Shown: positions 9,870 through 21,687 of the stretch, in pieces
How positions within the stretch are numbered: position 1 is the first letter of the stretch
How the letters are laid out: the number at the start of each line of letters is the position of its first letter
NCBI GenBank assembly: GCA_029891385.1
Contig: CM057228.1
Span: 62,812,523 to 62,876,522 of the forward strand
Reading direction: 5' to 3'
Source: Erythroxylum novogranatense
Lineage: Eukaryota; Streptophyta; Magnoliopsida; Malpighiales; Erythroxylaceae
Length of the DNA: 64,000 bases
Notes under the pieces: generated by a model
What the model was told of the DNA's origin: nothing
The model's input: only the letters and a program-made list of their open reading frames with translations
Databases searched by the model: none
Made by a program: the position numbers and the translations under genes

Positions 9870-12110
9870 GTCTTACGAATCCATCGCTTCAAGAATCAGA
9901 TCGATCGGAGCTCTATAGCTCAAGATATCTCAAAAATACTGAAGTCTGTTCTTCAGACTTGAGGCTGAACATTACACTTGACTTCTGACCCATATTTGAA
10001 AGGCTTAGAGGCTCCATTGTCGATCGGCTCCTCATAAAATTTGTAGCCCCATCTCTCTAGTTTAATTCTCAAAAAGAATCAGCTCAATCCGAGCTCTAGC
10101 GATTGATATATCTCCAAAATACTGAACACTGTTCAGCCATTACAACACCGAGACTAAACACTACCTTGAACTTCTGACCCGTATTTGAAAGTCTTGGAGG
10201 CTACCTTATAGCTCAGCTCCTTCATAACTTTTGTATCCCCATGTCTCTATTTTAATTTCCAAAAAGAATCAACTCAATCAGAGCTCTATAGCTCAAGATA
10301 TATCCAAAATACCGAAGTTGGTTCAGCCATTACAAAACTGAGACTGAACTCTACGCTTAATTTCCGACCCGAATTTGGAAGTCTTAGAGGCTCAATAGTT
10401 GATCGGCTCCTTAATAACATTTATATATATATGTCTCTAGTTTAATTTACAAAAAGAATCAGATCGATCGGAGCTCTAGCGACCGATATAACTCCAAAAT
10501 ACTGAACACTGCTCATACCATTACAAAGCTGAGACTGAACTCTATACCTAACTTCCGACCCATATTTGAAAGTCTTAGAGGCTACATTGTTGATCGGCTC
10601 CTTCATAACATTTGTAGCCCCATGTCTCTAGTTTAATTATAAACAAGAATGAACTCAATACGAGCTCTATAGATCGAGATATATCCAAAATACTAAATAC
10701 TATTCAAACTTTTACAACTGATCAGCTCACTTTGTTTCAATGCACCTTTTTCAATTCAATTCCAAAATTGATCAATCTAGTATGAAAAGATAGAAAAATA
10801 TCTTAGAAATCCAACGCTTCAAAAATCAGGTCGATCGGATGTCGGACGAAGAAGTTATGGCCAAAACAAGAAAGAGAGGTCGGTCGGCTGAAATTCTACC
10901 CCGCGGGCCGATCGACCAACTGCCGAGCGGGTAGCTCACATGTGCTGGCTGGCGCCGCTGCCGAAGCGGTCGCGTGGCGCTTCGCTGCCGAGCGATCGCC
11001 GGCTGCCGAGCGATCGACCACGCGATCCGACCTCTAAACTTCAAACTTTTATATCTTTTGACTCCGAGCTCCAAATGACACGCGGTTTGTTTCGTTGAAA
11101 AGCTAAGAGACAACTCTACCATTTTCAAGGAGGACTCAAAAGCAAGCTCGGACACTAAAGGAATCAAAAGTTTGCTACAAGGTGACCGATCGATAAACTC
11201 CTCAACAATACCAAAACTTGTAAACATCATAACTTTAGATCCAGAACTCCAAATTTGACAAACTTGGTGTCTATGGAAAGGTAAAAGAACCCTCTACAAC
11301 TTTTATGAAGGCCTTAAGAATCAGATCGACCTCTAAATGGGTCAAAACTCCACATAAAGCTGACTGGTCGATCAGCTTCACACTAAACAGCATCAGAACT
11401 TCTAAAAATCATAACTTTCTACTCCCTTGTCCAATATTTTCGTGCTTTATATGAATAGAAAGATAAAAACAAGCTCTATAATGTTCATGAAAAACTCCAA
11501 AACAACTTCAACCTCTATCTAAGTTAATTTTTCAATCGAAGTTTCTGCCCTGATATCCATCACCTACGCAATATCCAAATTTCACATTATCATATCTTTC
11601 AACCTCCATAACCAAAAATCACATATCATACATCATTTTAAAGCTATTCAAATTCTCTATAACTTTCACGTAACTATTTACTCCAATTCAAACTACATCA
11701 GTACGAAAATCGCCTCAAAACACAACATATACTATCCTACACCTAAAGCATTTTCCAAAACCAAAGCAAAATACACTTAACTTTCAAAGATCATAACTTT
11801 CAATCCCGATATCGAAAAATAGCATACTTTATGGCTACGAAAAGCTCTCAACATAAGCTACAATTTCATGAAGATCATTTTCTCAAATTTTGCCTAAACC
11901 AAAAGTCAACTTTTTACTCCAAAAAGTCAAACTTTCTAATTTTCTTCAAAATATAACACTTTCACTAATTATTTCTTACTTTCAACTTCCATTTCAATCA
12001 TCTCATCCACCTAAACTTTCATAACCAAGACTAATCTTCAAAGTCATCAAAACCAATAAATTCCTTTTCTCATCAATTTCCTCAAGGCGTAAAAACTTCT
12101 ATAACACAAT
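9870..12110. repeat. Two opposed blocks of about 185-bp repeats in the U3 of the left giant LTR
   Basis: Block A (9870-10740): AAAAAGAATC...GAGCTCTA recurs at 10071, 10261, 10451 and in altered form at 10641, a step of 190. Block B (11036-12110): CATAACTTT or CATATCTTT recurs near 11047, 11228, 11410, 11597 and 11797, a step of about 180-200. Between them lies a GC-rich island (10870-11035). Comparison within the copies shows that blocks A and B face opposite ways. Confidence 0.75.
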
Positions 12111-12180
12111 TCATATCCGAAAATACTTATTGAATCCATTTCATATCTCTAATTTGTCACTTCAGGATCGGGGTCCAACA

Positions 12181-12846
12181 ATTCTCCCCCTCTTAAAAGA
12201 ATTTCGTCCACGAAATTCCTACTAAGACATTATCAAGTATCATAATCTCTTAACTAATTTCTCTCTAATAGATCATAATCAAAAACTTTTCTTATTTAAT
12301 TTCCTTCTTATTGAGATATCCTTCACTTCTTGTATCTAATACCACCAATTCTATGTCAACATTACTATACCCACAAATCAATGTTCCTTAACATATTTAC
12401 ACAAGTCAATGGTCCAATTCTTAATAACCTTAATATAAACCAATCATCATTCAAAATCAACCTTTTCAACTTCTATACATATATATCTCTATCATTTATC
12501 TCATCTTTCAAGTATTCTGCTATTGCATCTCCTATATATTCGTAGTCAAATAATCCAAACTCATCATGAATTTCTAATCTTAATTTCCATACACACAATC
12601 TTAAAATCAATCATACTCTTGACACTTAAATCAAATAGTCACTGTAATTCTTTGAATAATTTATGAACACTTATTCACATCAATATCCCAATCTCACTAA
12701 TTCAATCATACTTCTTGTCATCAAAAGCAAACGATCACTTAGCACTTTCTCACAATCTCAATCTTATCCTTACAAACTCTTATCGATTTCTTACTCATAC
12801 ACATACGCCCAAGTAAGATCATATTACTGGGCTCTGATACCACAAA
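12181..12846 (-). mobile_element. Whole interior of the giant-LTR element, 666 bp, non-coding
   Basis: On the minus strand it begins after the right LTR with TT then TGGTATCAGAGC (12830-12841), which matches the initiator-Met tRNA primer site used by many plant LTR elements. It ends with GGACGAAATTC (about 12201-12211) and the polypurine tract AAGAGGGGGAGAAT next to the left LTR. The Tekay-like element ends the same way (AGGACGAAATTTC and AAGAGGGGGAGAA at 49621-49650). The stretch between is AT-rich and has no gag, protease, RT or integrase motif in any frame. Confidence 0.85.
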
Positions 12847-15800
12847 TGTTGGGACCCGATCCGGAGACCAGCGCCCCAACCCGAAAACGGAAGACGGAAC
12901 GAATCACAAAGAGGCGGAACGAATAAACGATTGATCACAAAGCGAAACAAATCATTAACGAGTCAAAAGCCAACTTGGAAGCGAAGCATACAAACAAAGT
13001 CAAATCGATTTGGCTCAGAGACAAACCAAACAAACGATCACGAATCACAAATCGAATCGAAGCATTCGAACTGAAACACAAGTACCGACATCCGTGAACA
13101 AAATCTTAGAAATCGCTGTCGCGTTGGAAACCTTAAGACATTCTAAATCCGGTATAAATTTTTCTTTTCTTTTCTTTCTTTCTTATTCCTTTCCTTTTCA
13201 TTTCTTTCATAACCAAACTCAATCCAAAATACAATATCATATTCATAATCATACACACATCCCAAACATAACTTAAATCAATGCATAATTCCAGAAATCC
13301 ATACACCTTATACTCACTATATACACAATTTCATAAATCACATATGTCCTGGAATGACTACTCTTCATACACTCGTGGCAATTCAGGCCATATACAATAT
13401 CAACACCAAAATCCAAAGTACACAATACACAACAAATTTTGAATTTCTCAACACTATCTTACTTAACAACAATACAATATAAACACATGCAAATAGAAAT
13501 CTTCATTTTCTTTCACCCGATCTTCTTCTCATCACCTGTGGATGGAAATGAAGGGGGGGTGAGCTTATAGCTCGTGGGTAACAGTTTATGACAAATATAT
13601 AAGCAAAATCCTTGAAATTCTTTTTCTTTTCTGGTCTTAGAAAACATTTCTTTGAAATCCGTAAAGCACATTTTCAAAAGGTTCTTTTCCTTGCTGTAGC
13701 CAAAATCTCCATTTGCAAAACATATAATTTTTTAGGCTTTCAGCCATAAACCCATAAGTTTATAAAACATGAATGCATCAACTTGACAATTCATAGATGC
13801 AATGGCAATCACATAAGCAATGCACACAACACATGGCTCGAGAGTTCCGTAAACACAACGGATAAACCGAAGTTTATACCGTAAACTATCCGAGTCCGAT
13901 TTCTCAAGGATCTCGTTGCCTCAAGCGGGCAGCCGGGAGAAGGCTATAACTATACGTCGACGTGCACGTGACTATCCATCCGTAACTCTCTCGCCCACAT
14001 AAAAGCATATAAGCAATGCTCAAGATCATTTATCAAAATGGTATGCTTCCATTTTCTTTTCTTCTTTCCATTCAAATCAAAATGCCATGGCACACTCCAA
14101 TGGCATAACATTATCACATCAATAAACATATTCAATCTCAATTCAACAATGTAATCACGTATGGATCAACATCAGAACAATGAATGCAAGTGATTTCTTT
14201 AAGACATAAATCAACGTATGCAGGTTCATAAAGCACATTATTCAATTTTATTTTATTTTTTTTCATATATCTTGTATTTTCTTAAAAACATTCCGAAAAT
14301 ATTTTCATAACTTATCAAATTTGTCGAAAATAACGAATTTAACACTTTACGCAATTTCTTAAATCCAAATCACGGAAATAAATTTCAAAATCTTTCTTCA
14401 TTTATCAATTCATTTTAAAACTCGTAACCCTTTTCCAAAAATATTCGAGAATAATAAAATTCAATACTTTCTCAATTTTTCAATCAATCTCCCAAATCAT
14501 TTGAAGACAAGAAATTGGGCCTTTGTGTCATTTTTTTTTGAAACTTCAGAAATTTTCTTAATTTATCAAACATTTGAAACTTGTATAAATTCTTAAAACA
14601 GTTTCTAAAACCATTTCAAACGCCTTTCGAAAATCGTACTTTTCAACATTTAAATAAACCTTATTTTCTAAACAATTTCAAATGCATTTCGGAAATCACA
14701 CTTTGTCAAACATTTTTATAAACAAGTTTGGAAATCGTAAACTTTTCAAACACTTTATAAACAATGTCAGAAATCATAATTTTTCAAATACCTTTTTTAT
14801 AAACATTAGACATTCGAAATTGAAATCTTTCAACCACTTTTATAAACAACATTTTCTAACTAAATTGAAAGTATTCGAAATCATAAATTTTCAAACATTT
14901 GCATAAACCATTTTCTAGACAATTTCAAAGCATTTTAGGAATCAAAATTTCAAATATTTCCATAAACAATATTTTCTATACACTTCGAATTTATGCGAAA
15001 TCACAAGTTTTCAAACTTTTACATAAAACCATATTTTATAAAAGCTCTTAAAACTAATCGAAATCATAATTTTCAAACCTTTATCATATTCAAGCTCAAT
15101 ATCATTTATTGAATGCTCTTTCTTTCGAATATACAAAATGCCATGGAATCTTTCGAGGCATAACACAAATGTATTTTGCAATTCATCAAAAGCTCATGTA
15201 TGGAATCAATGATGATTTTTCAAATCATTCACACAATGATGCAACACTTATGATGCAATTGAAATCAAAAAATCCCTTTATTTAGAGAAAGTAGTAGTGG
15301 CTTATAAATTCTATTATAAACAGGTACCCACCTCGATTCGATGCTAGAAAGTTGTTCCTAGCTCCACTTTGTCCATTGGTTCCTTCTTTCTTCCAATTTA
15401 ACTTCACCTAAAGCAATTTCACCCAAATTCAACATCATAAATAACTTAATCCTCAAATTGAACTTAGAAAACATAAATTCCTCATATATTCAAGCTTTCT
15501 AAATTACAAATTTCCAAAAGCCCCAAATTCCAAATTTGGGCATAAACCCTAATTCTCAAAATCCCAAATTAAACCCATCATACTTAGCAATCATCAAAAT
15601 TGACTTCATACTCCACAAACCCATACCATTTTCCATATTTCTAAACCATAAATCGAAGAAAAGCTCAAAGCTCAACTTTTCTCTTACCTCAAACTTTTCA
15701 CCATTTTCGGATTTATTAGGCTTGGAAGGAAGCTCTCTTCTCCTTCCATCTTTTTCTTTCATGAATCAACGAAAAACTGAGCTTGAACCCCCAAAAATTC

Positions 15801-18800
15801 GAAACCCTAAGCTCTCCCTTCTTTCTTCTCCAAAGTTTGCTCTCCCTTCTCTCTTCTCTCTTATTTTCTTAAGTCTTTCATTTCTGTGCTTCCTTATGCC
15901 TTATACGACAGCCACTGTCTTTTATATTGCCATGTCATTTAATGAATAGGAATGACCCTATACGCCTCCATTTAAGCTATAAACTTAACCCTTTAAGTAA
16001 AATTCCAAAATTGCCCCTTCCTTTTTGCCTTAAAAACTTTATAGAAATGTCCCTCTATGTCTTACGAATCCATCGCTTCAAGAATCAGATCGATCGGAGC
16101 TATATAGCTCAAGATATCTCAAAAATACTGAAGTTTGTTCTTCAGATTCGAGGCTGAACATTACACCTGACTTCTGAACCATATTTGAAAGGCTTAGAGG
16201 CTCCATTATCGATCGGCTCCTTCATAACATTTGTAGTCCCATCTCTCTAGTTTAATTCTCAAAAAGAATCAGCTCAATCCGAGCTCTAGCGATCAATATA
16301 TCTCTAAAATACTAAACGCTATTCAACAATTACAACACCGAGACTAAACACTACCTCAAACTTCCGACCCGTATTTGAAAGTCTTGGAGGCTACCTTATA
16401 GCTCGGCTCCTTCATAACTTTTGTAGCCCCATGTCTCTATTTTAATTTCCAAAAAGAATCAACTCAATCAGAGCTATATAGCTCAAGATATATCCAAAAT
16501 ACAGAAGTCGGTTTAGCCATTACAAAATTGAGACTGAACTCTACACTTAACTTCCGACCCGAATTTGGAAGTCTTAGAGGCTCAATAGTCGATCGGCTCC
16601 TTAATAACATTTATAGATATATGTCTCTAGTTTAATTTACAAAAAGAATCAGATCGATCGAAGCTCTAGCGATCGACCACGCGATCCGACCTCTAAACTT
16701 CAAACTTTCATATCTTTTGACTCCGAGCTCCAGATGACACGCGGTTTGTTTCGTTGGAAAGCTAAGAGACAGCTCTACCATTTTCAAGAAGGACTCAAAG
16801 GCAAGCTCGGACACTAAAGGAATCAAAAGTTTGCTACAAGGTGACCGATCGATAAACTCCTCAATAGTATCAAAACTTGTAAACATCATAACTTTAGATC
16901 CAGAACTCCAAATTTGACAAACTTGGTGTCTATGGATGTTGGAGTTATGTAAATATAGTACCCTGGAAAGCAAGTGTATTTACATGTAACTTTATCTTCT
17001 TCAGTTACAGTTTTGTAATGAAAATATTTATTATTAATAAAACAAAAGAGTTTGGTTTTATCTGTATGAGCATTATATATCTGGTCATAAGGTACCAAGA
17101 TTCATTTGTAAGTAATATACATATACATAGAGATGTATGGGAAACATGTATATTATTAGAATCTGAATTAATTGATTCACAGTTGAATAATCAAGTTGGT
17201 CGTTTGATTATGGTTTAGACTGTAGTGTTGCGATTTATCTCCATATAAGTAAAGGAGTTTACTTAAAGGGAATGATGAGTTTCATATCATGATAGTAGTA
17301 GACTATCGATAATGGCACTATTAAATGAATTTGGAATCAAGTATGTTTTCAAGAATAAAGTGGGTCGTTACTTTAATCTTAAAACATACAACTTAAGCAT
17401 TCGCTTATTATGAACCACAATCTTGATGAGTGGTGAACTCATATGTGTTTCATTATAATTCTTGATATGATCGGAATGGATTTTTACAGGGTATTAATCC
17501 AGTGTCTGTATGTTGGAATTATTAATTGAAACATGTATCAGGGAACATTCACTCAAATAAAGAGTTTATAGTGTTATCATCTCTTCTAGATGTTTTATGG
17601 AGATTTGGTGATTAAAGCTGGCGCTTGATAGTTTGATGGACTAGCTACCCATTAAGTCTTAACACTAAGATGAGATCTATGTGTTAATCACCATATAAAG
17701 TAAAATGAGAGATCTAGAAGGAAAAACCAACATAAGGGCAAAACGGTAATTTTACCCTTTGTTTTGCGGATGGCTATAATAAGGTTCTAAATAGGGTTTG
17801 CAATTGGACATATTCTCATAATATTTAATAATTCAAGAGTTCAACTAATTGTCTTTAGTGGAATGACATTTAGTTAATAAGCTAGAATTAATTCCAATGA
17901 GATTGAATTATTTCTGGGCTTATTGGAGCTTGAATTATCAAAGTCCAATAAGATTCCCCACTTGGCTTTAAGGAAGGTTATCAAGCTAAGTAAGAAGTAG
18001 TTTGGAGGCTTTAGAAGTCCATAATTGAATGATGGGCTTATACTAATTAATGGTTAATTGGAAGCCCATATGTTCATTTAGAAATGGGCTTGTTTTGGTT
18101 TAATGTAATTGATTAGATTAATTATATTAAAACAATTTTTTTAAAATGGAGAAGAAGCAATTTTGAAATTGTGTTAGGTTAGATGTGTAACCACACATTT
18201 GACATTAAAATACTAAATAAAGATGGTCTTTATTATGGTTCATCATTATTAAATGGAGTTATGAACTTACCATTAAATAGTTTAATGGTTGGCTTTTAAT
18301 GTTGGCATGTAACCTATTTGCATTCATTAGATTAAAGATGAAAGATGTGCATTAGATGGACCATCTTCCTTCTTTCTTCTTGCCAAAACCGAAATGGGTA
18401 TTCAATTATAGGTTATGGTCTTTTCAAATAGCCATTTTAAAGATAAATGAAGTAAGTCTCATTTATTGGCTATTTGATGAGTGATTAATGTAAGAAGTGA
18501 TGCATTGGATGCCTCTCACTTTTTCCATTCATGCATATTTCGAAATTGAGATGTAAAAAAGGGTTCTTGCATGTAAAAGAATTGAAAGAGTTTCAATTTC
18601 GGTTCTTCTTCTTCTAAGAAAATCTCCTCCAAATATTTCTTCTCCTTTCCCACCAAAGGATTTTGTTAACCTAGTTGTCCTTGAAGAACAAGTGGTAAAT
18701 CTAATTGGTTGAGGATACTACAACAAGGAAGAAGATAGATTGCTAAAGGAAAAGACTCAAAGGCAAAGGATTTGGATATAAGAAGGAGAGGATAGCGCAA

Positions 18801-19904
18801 CGAGGATTTAAAGCTGTAGCGAAGGAGTCGGTAATTCCTTTTATCTTGTTCTTGGTTTTATTATCCTTATACCATATCATGTATGGATTAGCATGTTGAT
18901 TTGGATATATTGCTTCCGCTGCAAGATGATTTCTTAAAAAGTTTTGAAATCTATCGTTTCTCCATACTAAGCATGCTTTCTTTTTCCGATCCAACAATGG
19001 AAAGGTAAAAGAACCCTCTACAACTTTTATGAAGGCCTTAAGAATCAGATCGACCTCTAAATGGGTCAAAACTCCACACAAAGCTGACTGGTCGATCAGC
19101 TTCACACTAAACAGCATCAGAACTTCTAAAAATCATAACTTTCTACTCCCTTGTCCAATATTTTCGTGCTTTATATGAATAGAAAGATAAAAACAAGCTC
19201 TACAATGTTCATGAAGAACTCCAAAACAACTTCAACCTCTATCTAAGTTAATTTTTCAATCGAAGTTTCTGCCCCGATATCCATCACCCACATAATATCC
19301 AAATTTCACATTATCATATCTTTCAACCTCCACAACCAAAAATCACATATCATACATCATTTTAAAGCTATTCAAATTCTCTATAACTTTCACGTAACTA
19401 TTTACTCCAATTCAAACCACATCAGTACAGAAATCACCTCAAAATACAACATATACCATCCTACACCTAGAGCATTTTCCAAAACCAAAGCAAAATACAC
19501 TTAACTTTCAAAGATCATAACTTTCAATCCCGATATTGAAAAATAGCATACTTTATGGCTACGAAAAGCTCTCAACATAAGCTAAAATTTTATGAAGATC
19601 ATTTCCTGATATTTCGCCTAAACCAAAAGTCAACTTTTTACTTCAAAAAGTCAAACTTTCTAATTTTCTTCAAAATATAACACTTTCACTAATTATTTCT
19701 TACTTTCAACTTCCATTTCAATCATCTCATCCACCTAAAATTTCATAACCAAGACTAATATTCAAAGTCATCAAAACCAATAAATTCCTTTTCTCATCAA
19801 TTTCCTCAAGGCGTAAAAACTTCTATAACACAATTCATATCCGAAAATACTTATTGAATCCATATCATATCTCTAATTTGCCACTTCAGGATCGGGGTCC
19901 AACA
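12847..19904 (-). repeat. Giant LTR, right (5') copy, split by a solo LTR
   Basis: Same sequence as the left copy with scattered differences. Without the 2060 bp insert and its 5 bp duplication it is 4993 bp, 534 shorter than the left copy. Most of that comes from one deletion near 16670, where AGCTCTAGCGA runs straight into GATCGACCACGCGATCC; in the left copy these words are about 530 bases apart (10478 and 11010). The deletion removes the last block A repeats and the whole GC island. The minisatellite (about 14555-15083), TATA box and hairpins are all present. Confidence 0.9.
16937..18996 (+). mobile_element. Solo LTR inserted in the right giant LTR
   Basis: A 2060 bp segment starting TGTTGGAGTT and ending GATCCAACA is absent from the sister giant LTR. 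The 5 bases ATGGA are duplicated on both sides (16932-16936 and 18997-19001), and the sister copy shows the empty site GTCTATGGAAAGG at 11269-11281. No internal domain is present, so it is a solo LTR. The end, with CTTCCGCTGCA and then the CCAACA terminus, resembles Ty1/copia SIRE-type LTRs, but that assignment is weak. Plus orientation is inferred from this end. No protein motif seen. Confidence 0.9.
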
Positions 19905-20120
19905 GTTAATCTCTCTCCCTTTAATAATATAGGGTCTGATTCGAGGATGAATCCTTTTAAGGAGAGAGGGGATGATATAACCAGCCTTCACATTGGAGTT
20001 CCACACGTTACACATCAACTAGACAAGCTACACATGCCAAGTTGTCCAATTACAACGCCATAAGCTTCAAGGCTTAAACAAGTAATGCAAGCTTTTGTTC
20101 AAGCCCAAATCACAAGTTGA
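19905..20120 (+). pseudogene. C-terminus of the CRM-like integrase, running into its own 3' LTR
   Basis: After the duplicated GTTAA the frame goes on as LSPFNNIGSDSRMNPFKERGDD, crosses the start of the 3' LTR at 19973, and keeps matching the family end (LHMPSCPIT and then RLKQVMQAFVQAQITS, stop at 20118-20120). The family motif here is normally GPITRARAK-like; this copy has a TAA at 20061-20063 and changed residues around it. A polyprotein end encoded by the LTR is a known trait of CRM chromoviruses, which supports the lineage call. Confidence 0.75.
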
Positions 20121-20805
20121 GGAGGCCGAAACATCCATGGAGGAACACCATGGCACGCCTAAGCTTGTGACTTGGCTAAAGGAGGCATTGGAAGAGGCTA
20201 ATATTTAGCCATTTTGGGAAATAAGATCAAGTCTTATTTAGGGTGCATTTTTTCATAATTTGGGCTTATTATTTATTATATCTTATTTTAGGCCCAAAGA
20301 CTTGTTTATGGGTTGTTCTTTTAATTAGTAGCATGTGGTTTGTTTATTTGGGCTATTTTGAGACTTATGCTTTAACGTTTTTAGCCTATCCTAAAAGGAC
20401 TTGGATCATATTATGTTCAATGGGCTGGATACTTCTAGATTTGTTATGATTAGCCTAATTTTCATTAAATAGGCTTGCAAACCCATTCCTATTAGGGTTA
20501 GGACTTGGTCAAGGGTATTTATACCTTATTATATCATTGTAACCTAGATTTGATGAGTAATAAAATTTCATAATTGAATTATTCAAGTAAAGCGTGAATG
20601 TCTTTATAGTTACTTCAAGAAATTGATTTGCATCAATAAGTAAGTACTTGCAATGTAAATTGATTTCTGATTTCTTTGGGATTGATTCTCAAAACTTATG
20701 ATTTGGGGTTTAATCTACCATGTTTAATTGAATAGAAAGTTGGGAGTTTGATTAGTAGGATTAGGGAGTTTTAAGAACCTTGTTTTCATGGGGTTTTCTA
20801 TATCA
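19973..20805 (+). repeat. 3' LTR of the CRM-like element
   Basis: 833 bp starting TGATATAAC just after a purine-rich tract (GGAGAGAGGGGA) and ending CTATATCA, an inverted TGATATA/TATATCA pair. An AATAAA-like signal lies near 20560 (GAGTAATAAAATTTC). The sequence to the right is part of another element's protease region, so this LTR marks an insertion point; the matching left edge is outside the window. Confidence 0.8.
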
Positions 20806-20834
20806 CCAATTTTAAGCCACCTCTTACAATAGTA

Positions 20835-21145
20835 CTAAAAGGAGTTATGTTTCATTGTCTCAACATTTCCTTTATGAATTTCTTTTTCATCCAAGAAATT
20901 ATGGATACTCCCACTATCTATGAGGATGTGTAGGGGCTTCATTTGATGACTCCCCACAATTCTTAGTTGTTTATATTTCGTTTGATCTTTTAGGCCCCAT
21001 ATTGCTTCAAATGAGATGTTAAGATTGAAGGGTGCTCCATCCTCTTGTTCTTCACTTTGGTGCATCTTCAGTGTTTTCTTCATCTTCCACCATATATAAC
21101 TAGAATTGTTTCTTCTTACATCGATGTCCTACTGAATACTTTTTA
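20835..21145 (-). pseudogene. Zinc-knuckle and protease fragment of a Ty3/gypsy element
   Basis: On the minus strand a degraded zinc knuckle (KYSVGHRCKKK, first Cys residues lost) is followed by an acidic stretch and then by QLRIVGSHQMKPLHILIDSG with SIHNFLD, a retroviral-type aspartic protease (active site DSG). The frame stops near 20835, close to the CRM-like 3' LTR that interrupts the element. It belongs to the same element as the gag piece at 21688-22098. Confidence 0.75.
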
Positions 21146-21687
21146 TCGAACCAGAAGAATAAACCTTTGGCTCTCTTTTTGTCAAACTCCTTGCTGCTGG
21201 TTGTTCTTGTCCCTTGTGAGTTTCTGTAGTTGTTGGGTTTGTTGATATTTCCTCGGTTTCCTAGTGTAGGTAATAACTTGGCCTCTGTATGTGGTTTGAA
21301 TGGAGATATTGTCGAGTGACTAATCCCCTTGTATGCATTTGTTACTCCTCTTGCTAGGTCTCCAGGTTTAGTTCCCTTCTCAAAGTATACTACAATGCTA
21401 GCTGCTACTATCGCTTCCTGTCTACATGTTAGTGTATAAACCTAGTAGAATGTTTAAGGATCCATCATTTTGACAGTTAGTCCCAGTTTTGGTTTGAGTC
21501 ATCTCAAGAAAAATCCCACCCCAGTAATCTTCAGGTAATGACAGTTTATTTGAATTTTTGTCAAATAAGGCGAAGTATCCTAACACAGAACCTTCTTGCT
21601 TTAAGTCCTTTAAATCGCCTATGGGGTCCTAAAAAATGTCCTCATTGAATCTCTGTTATATCATGGTTATGAATTCTTCCCATTTCA

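Larger units (their letters stand above)
6654..12180 (-). repeat. Giant LTR, left (3') copy, 5527 bp
   Basis: Reading on the minus strand from 12180: about 2.4 kb of U3 made of diverged repeats of about 185 bp with a GC-rich island, a TATA box near 9730, a GA-rich leader near 9560-9660, a splice-donor-like GAGGTAAGA near 9506, a 60-bp-unit minisatellite (8905 to 8370), a conserved leader module (7760 to 7640), a conserved acceptor-like CACAGGTGA near 7344, and an end rich in GAAGCGAAAC-type words. Short open frames inside it match no protein and shift between copies, so I regard it as non-coding. Confidence 0.9.
6654..19904 (-). mobile_element. Non-autonomous giant-LTR retrotransposon (no gag or pol), complete with target duplications
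   Basis: Two LTRs starting TGTTGGGACC and ending GTCCAACA on the plus strand surround only 666 bp. GTTAA flanks both ends (6649-6653 and 19905-19909); removing the element and one GTTAA joins the codons ATFKIVN to LSPF of the host integrase, which proves the ends. Orientation is reverse, from the iMet-type primer site (12830-12841) and the polypurine tract (12181-12195). No retroviral domain lies between the LTRs. This is like LARD elements, but the interior is far smaller and the LTRs larger than usual for that class. Proteins must come from another element; the Tekay-like one at 42670-51826 is the best candidate by shared cis signals. Confidence 0.92.

Noticed and set aside
10826..11230. 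134-residue reverse frame over the GC-rich island, with counterparts near 28926 and 35914
   Set aside because: The repeats keep a partly open frame by sequence kinship, but the island part is unrelated between copies and there is no start or domain.
15536..15949. 137-residue frame in the right giant LTR
   Set aside because: The matching region of the left LTR (9337-9792) is split in other frames, so it is not kept as protein; it overlaps the TATA and leader region.
18743..19117. 124-residue reverse frame across the solo LTR border
   Set aside because: It spans an insertion junction absent from the sister LTR, so it arises by chance.
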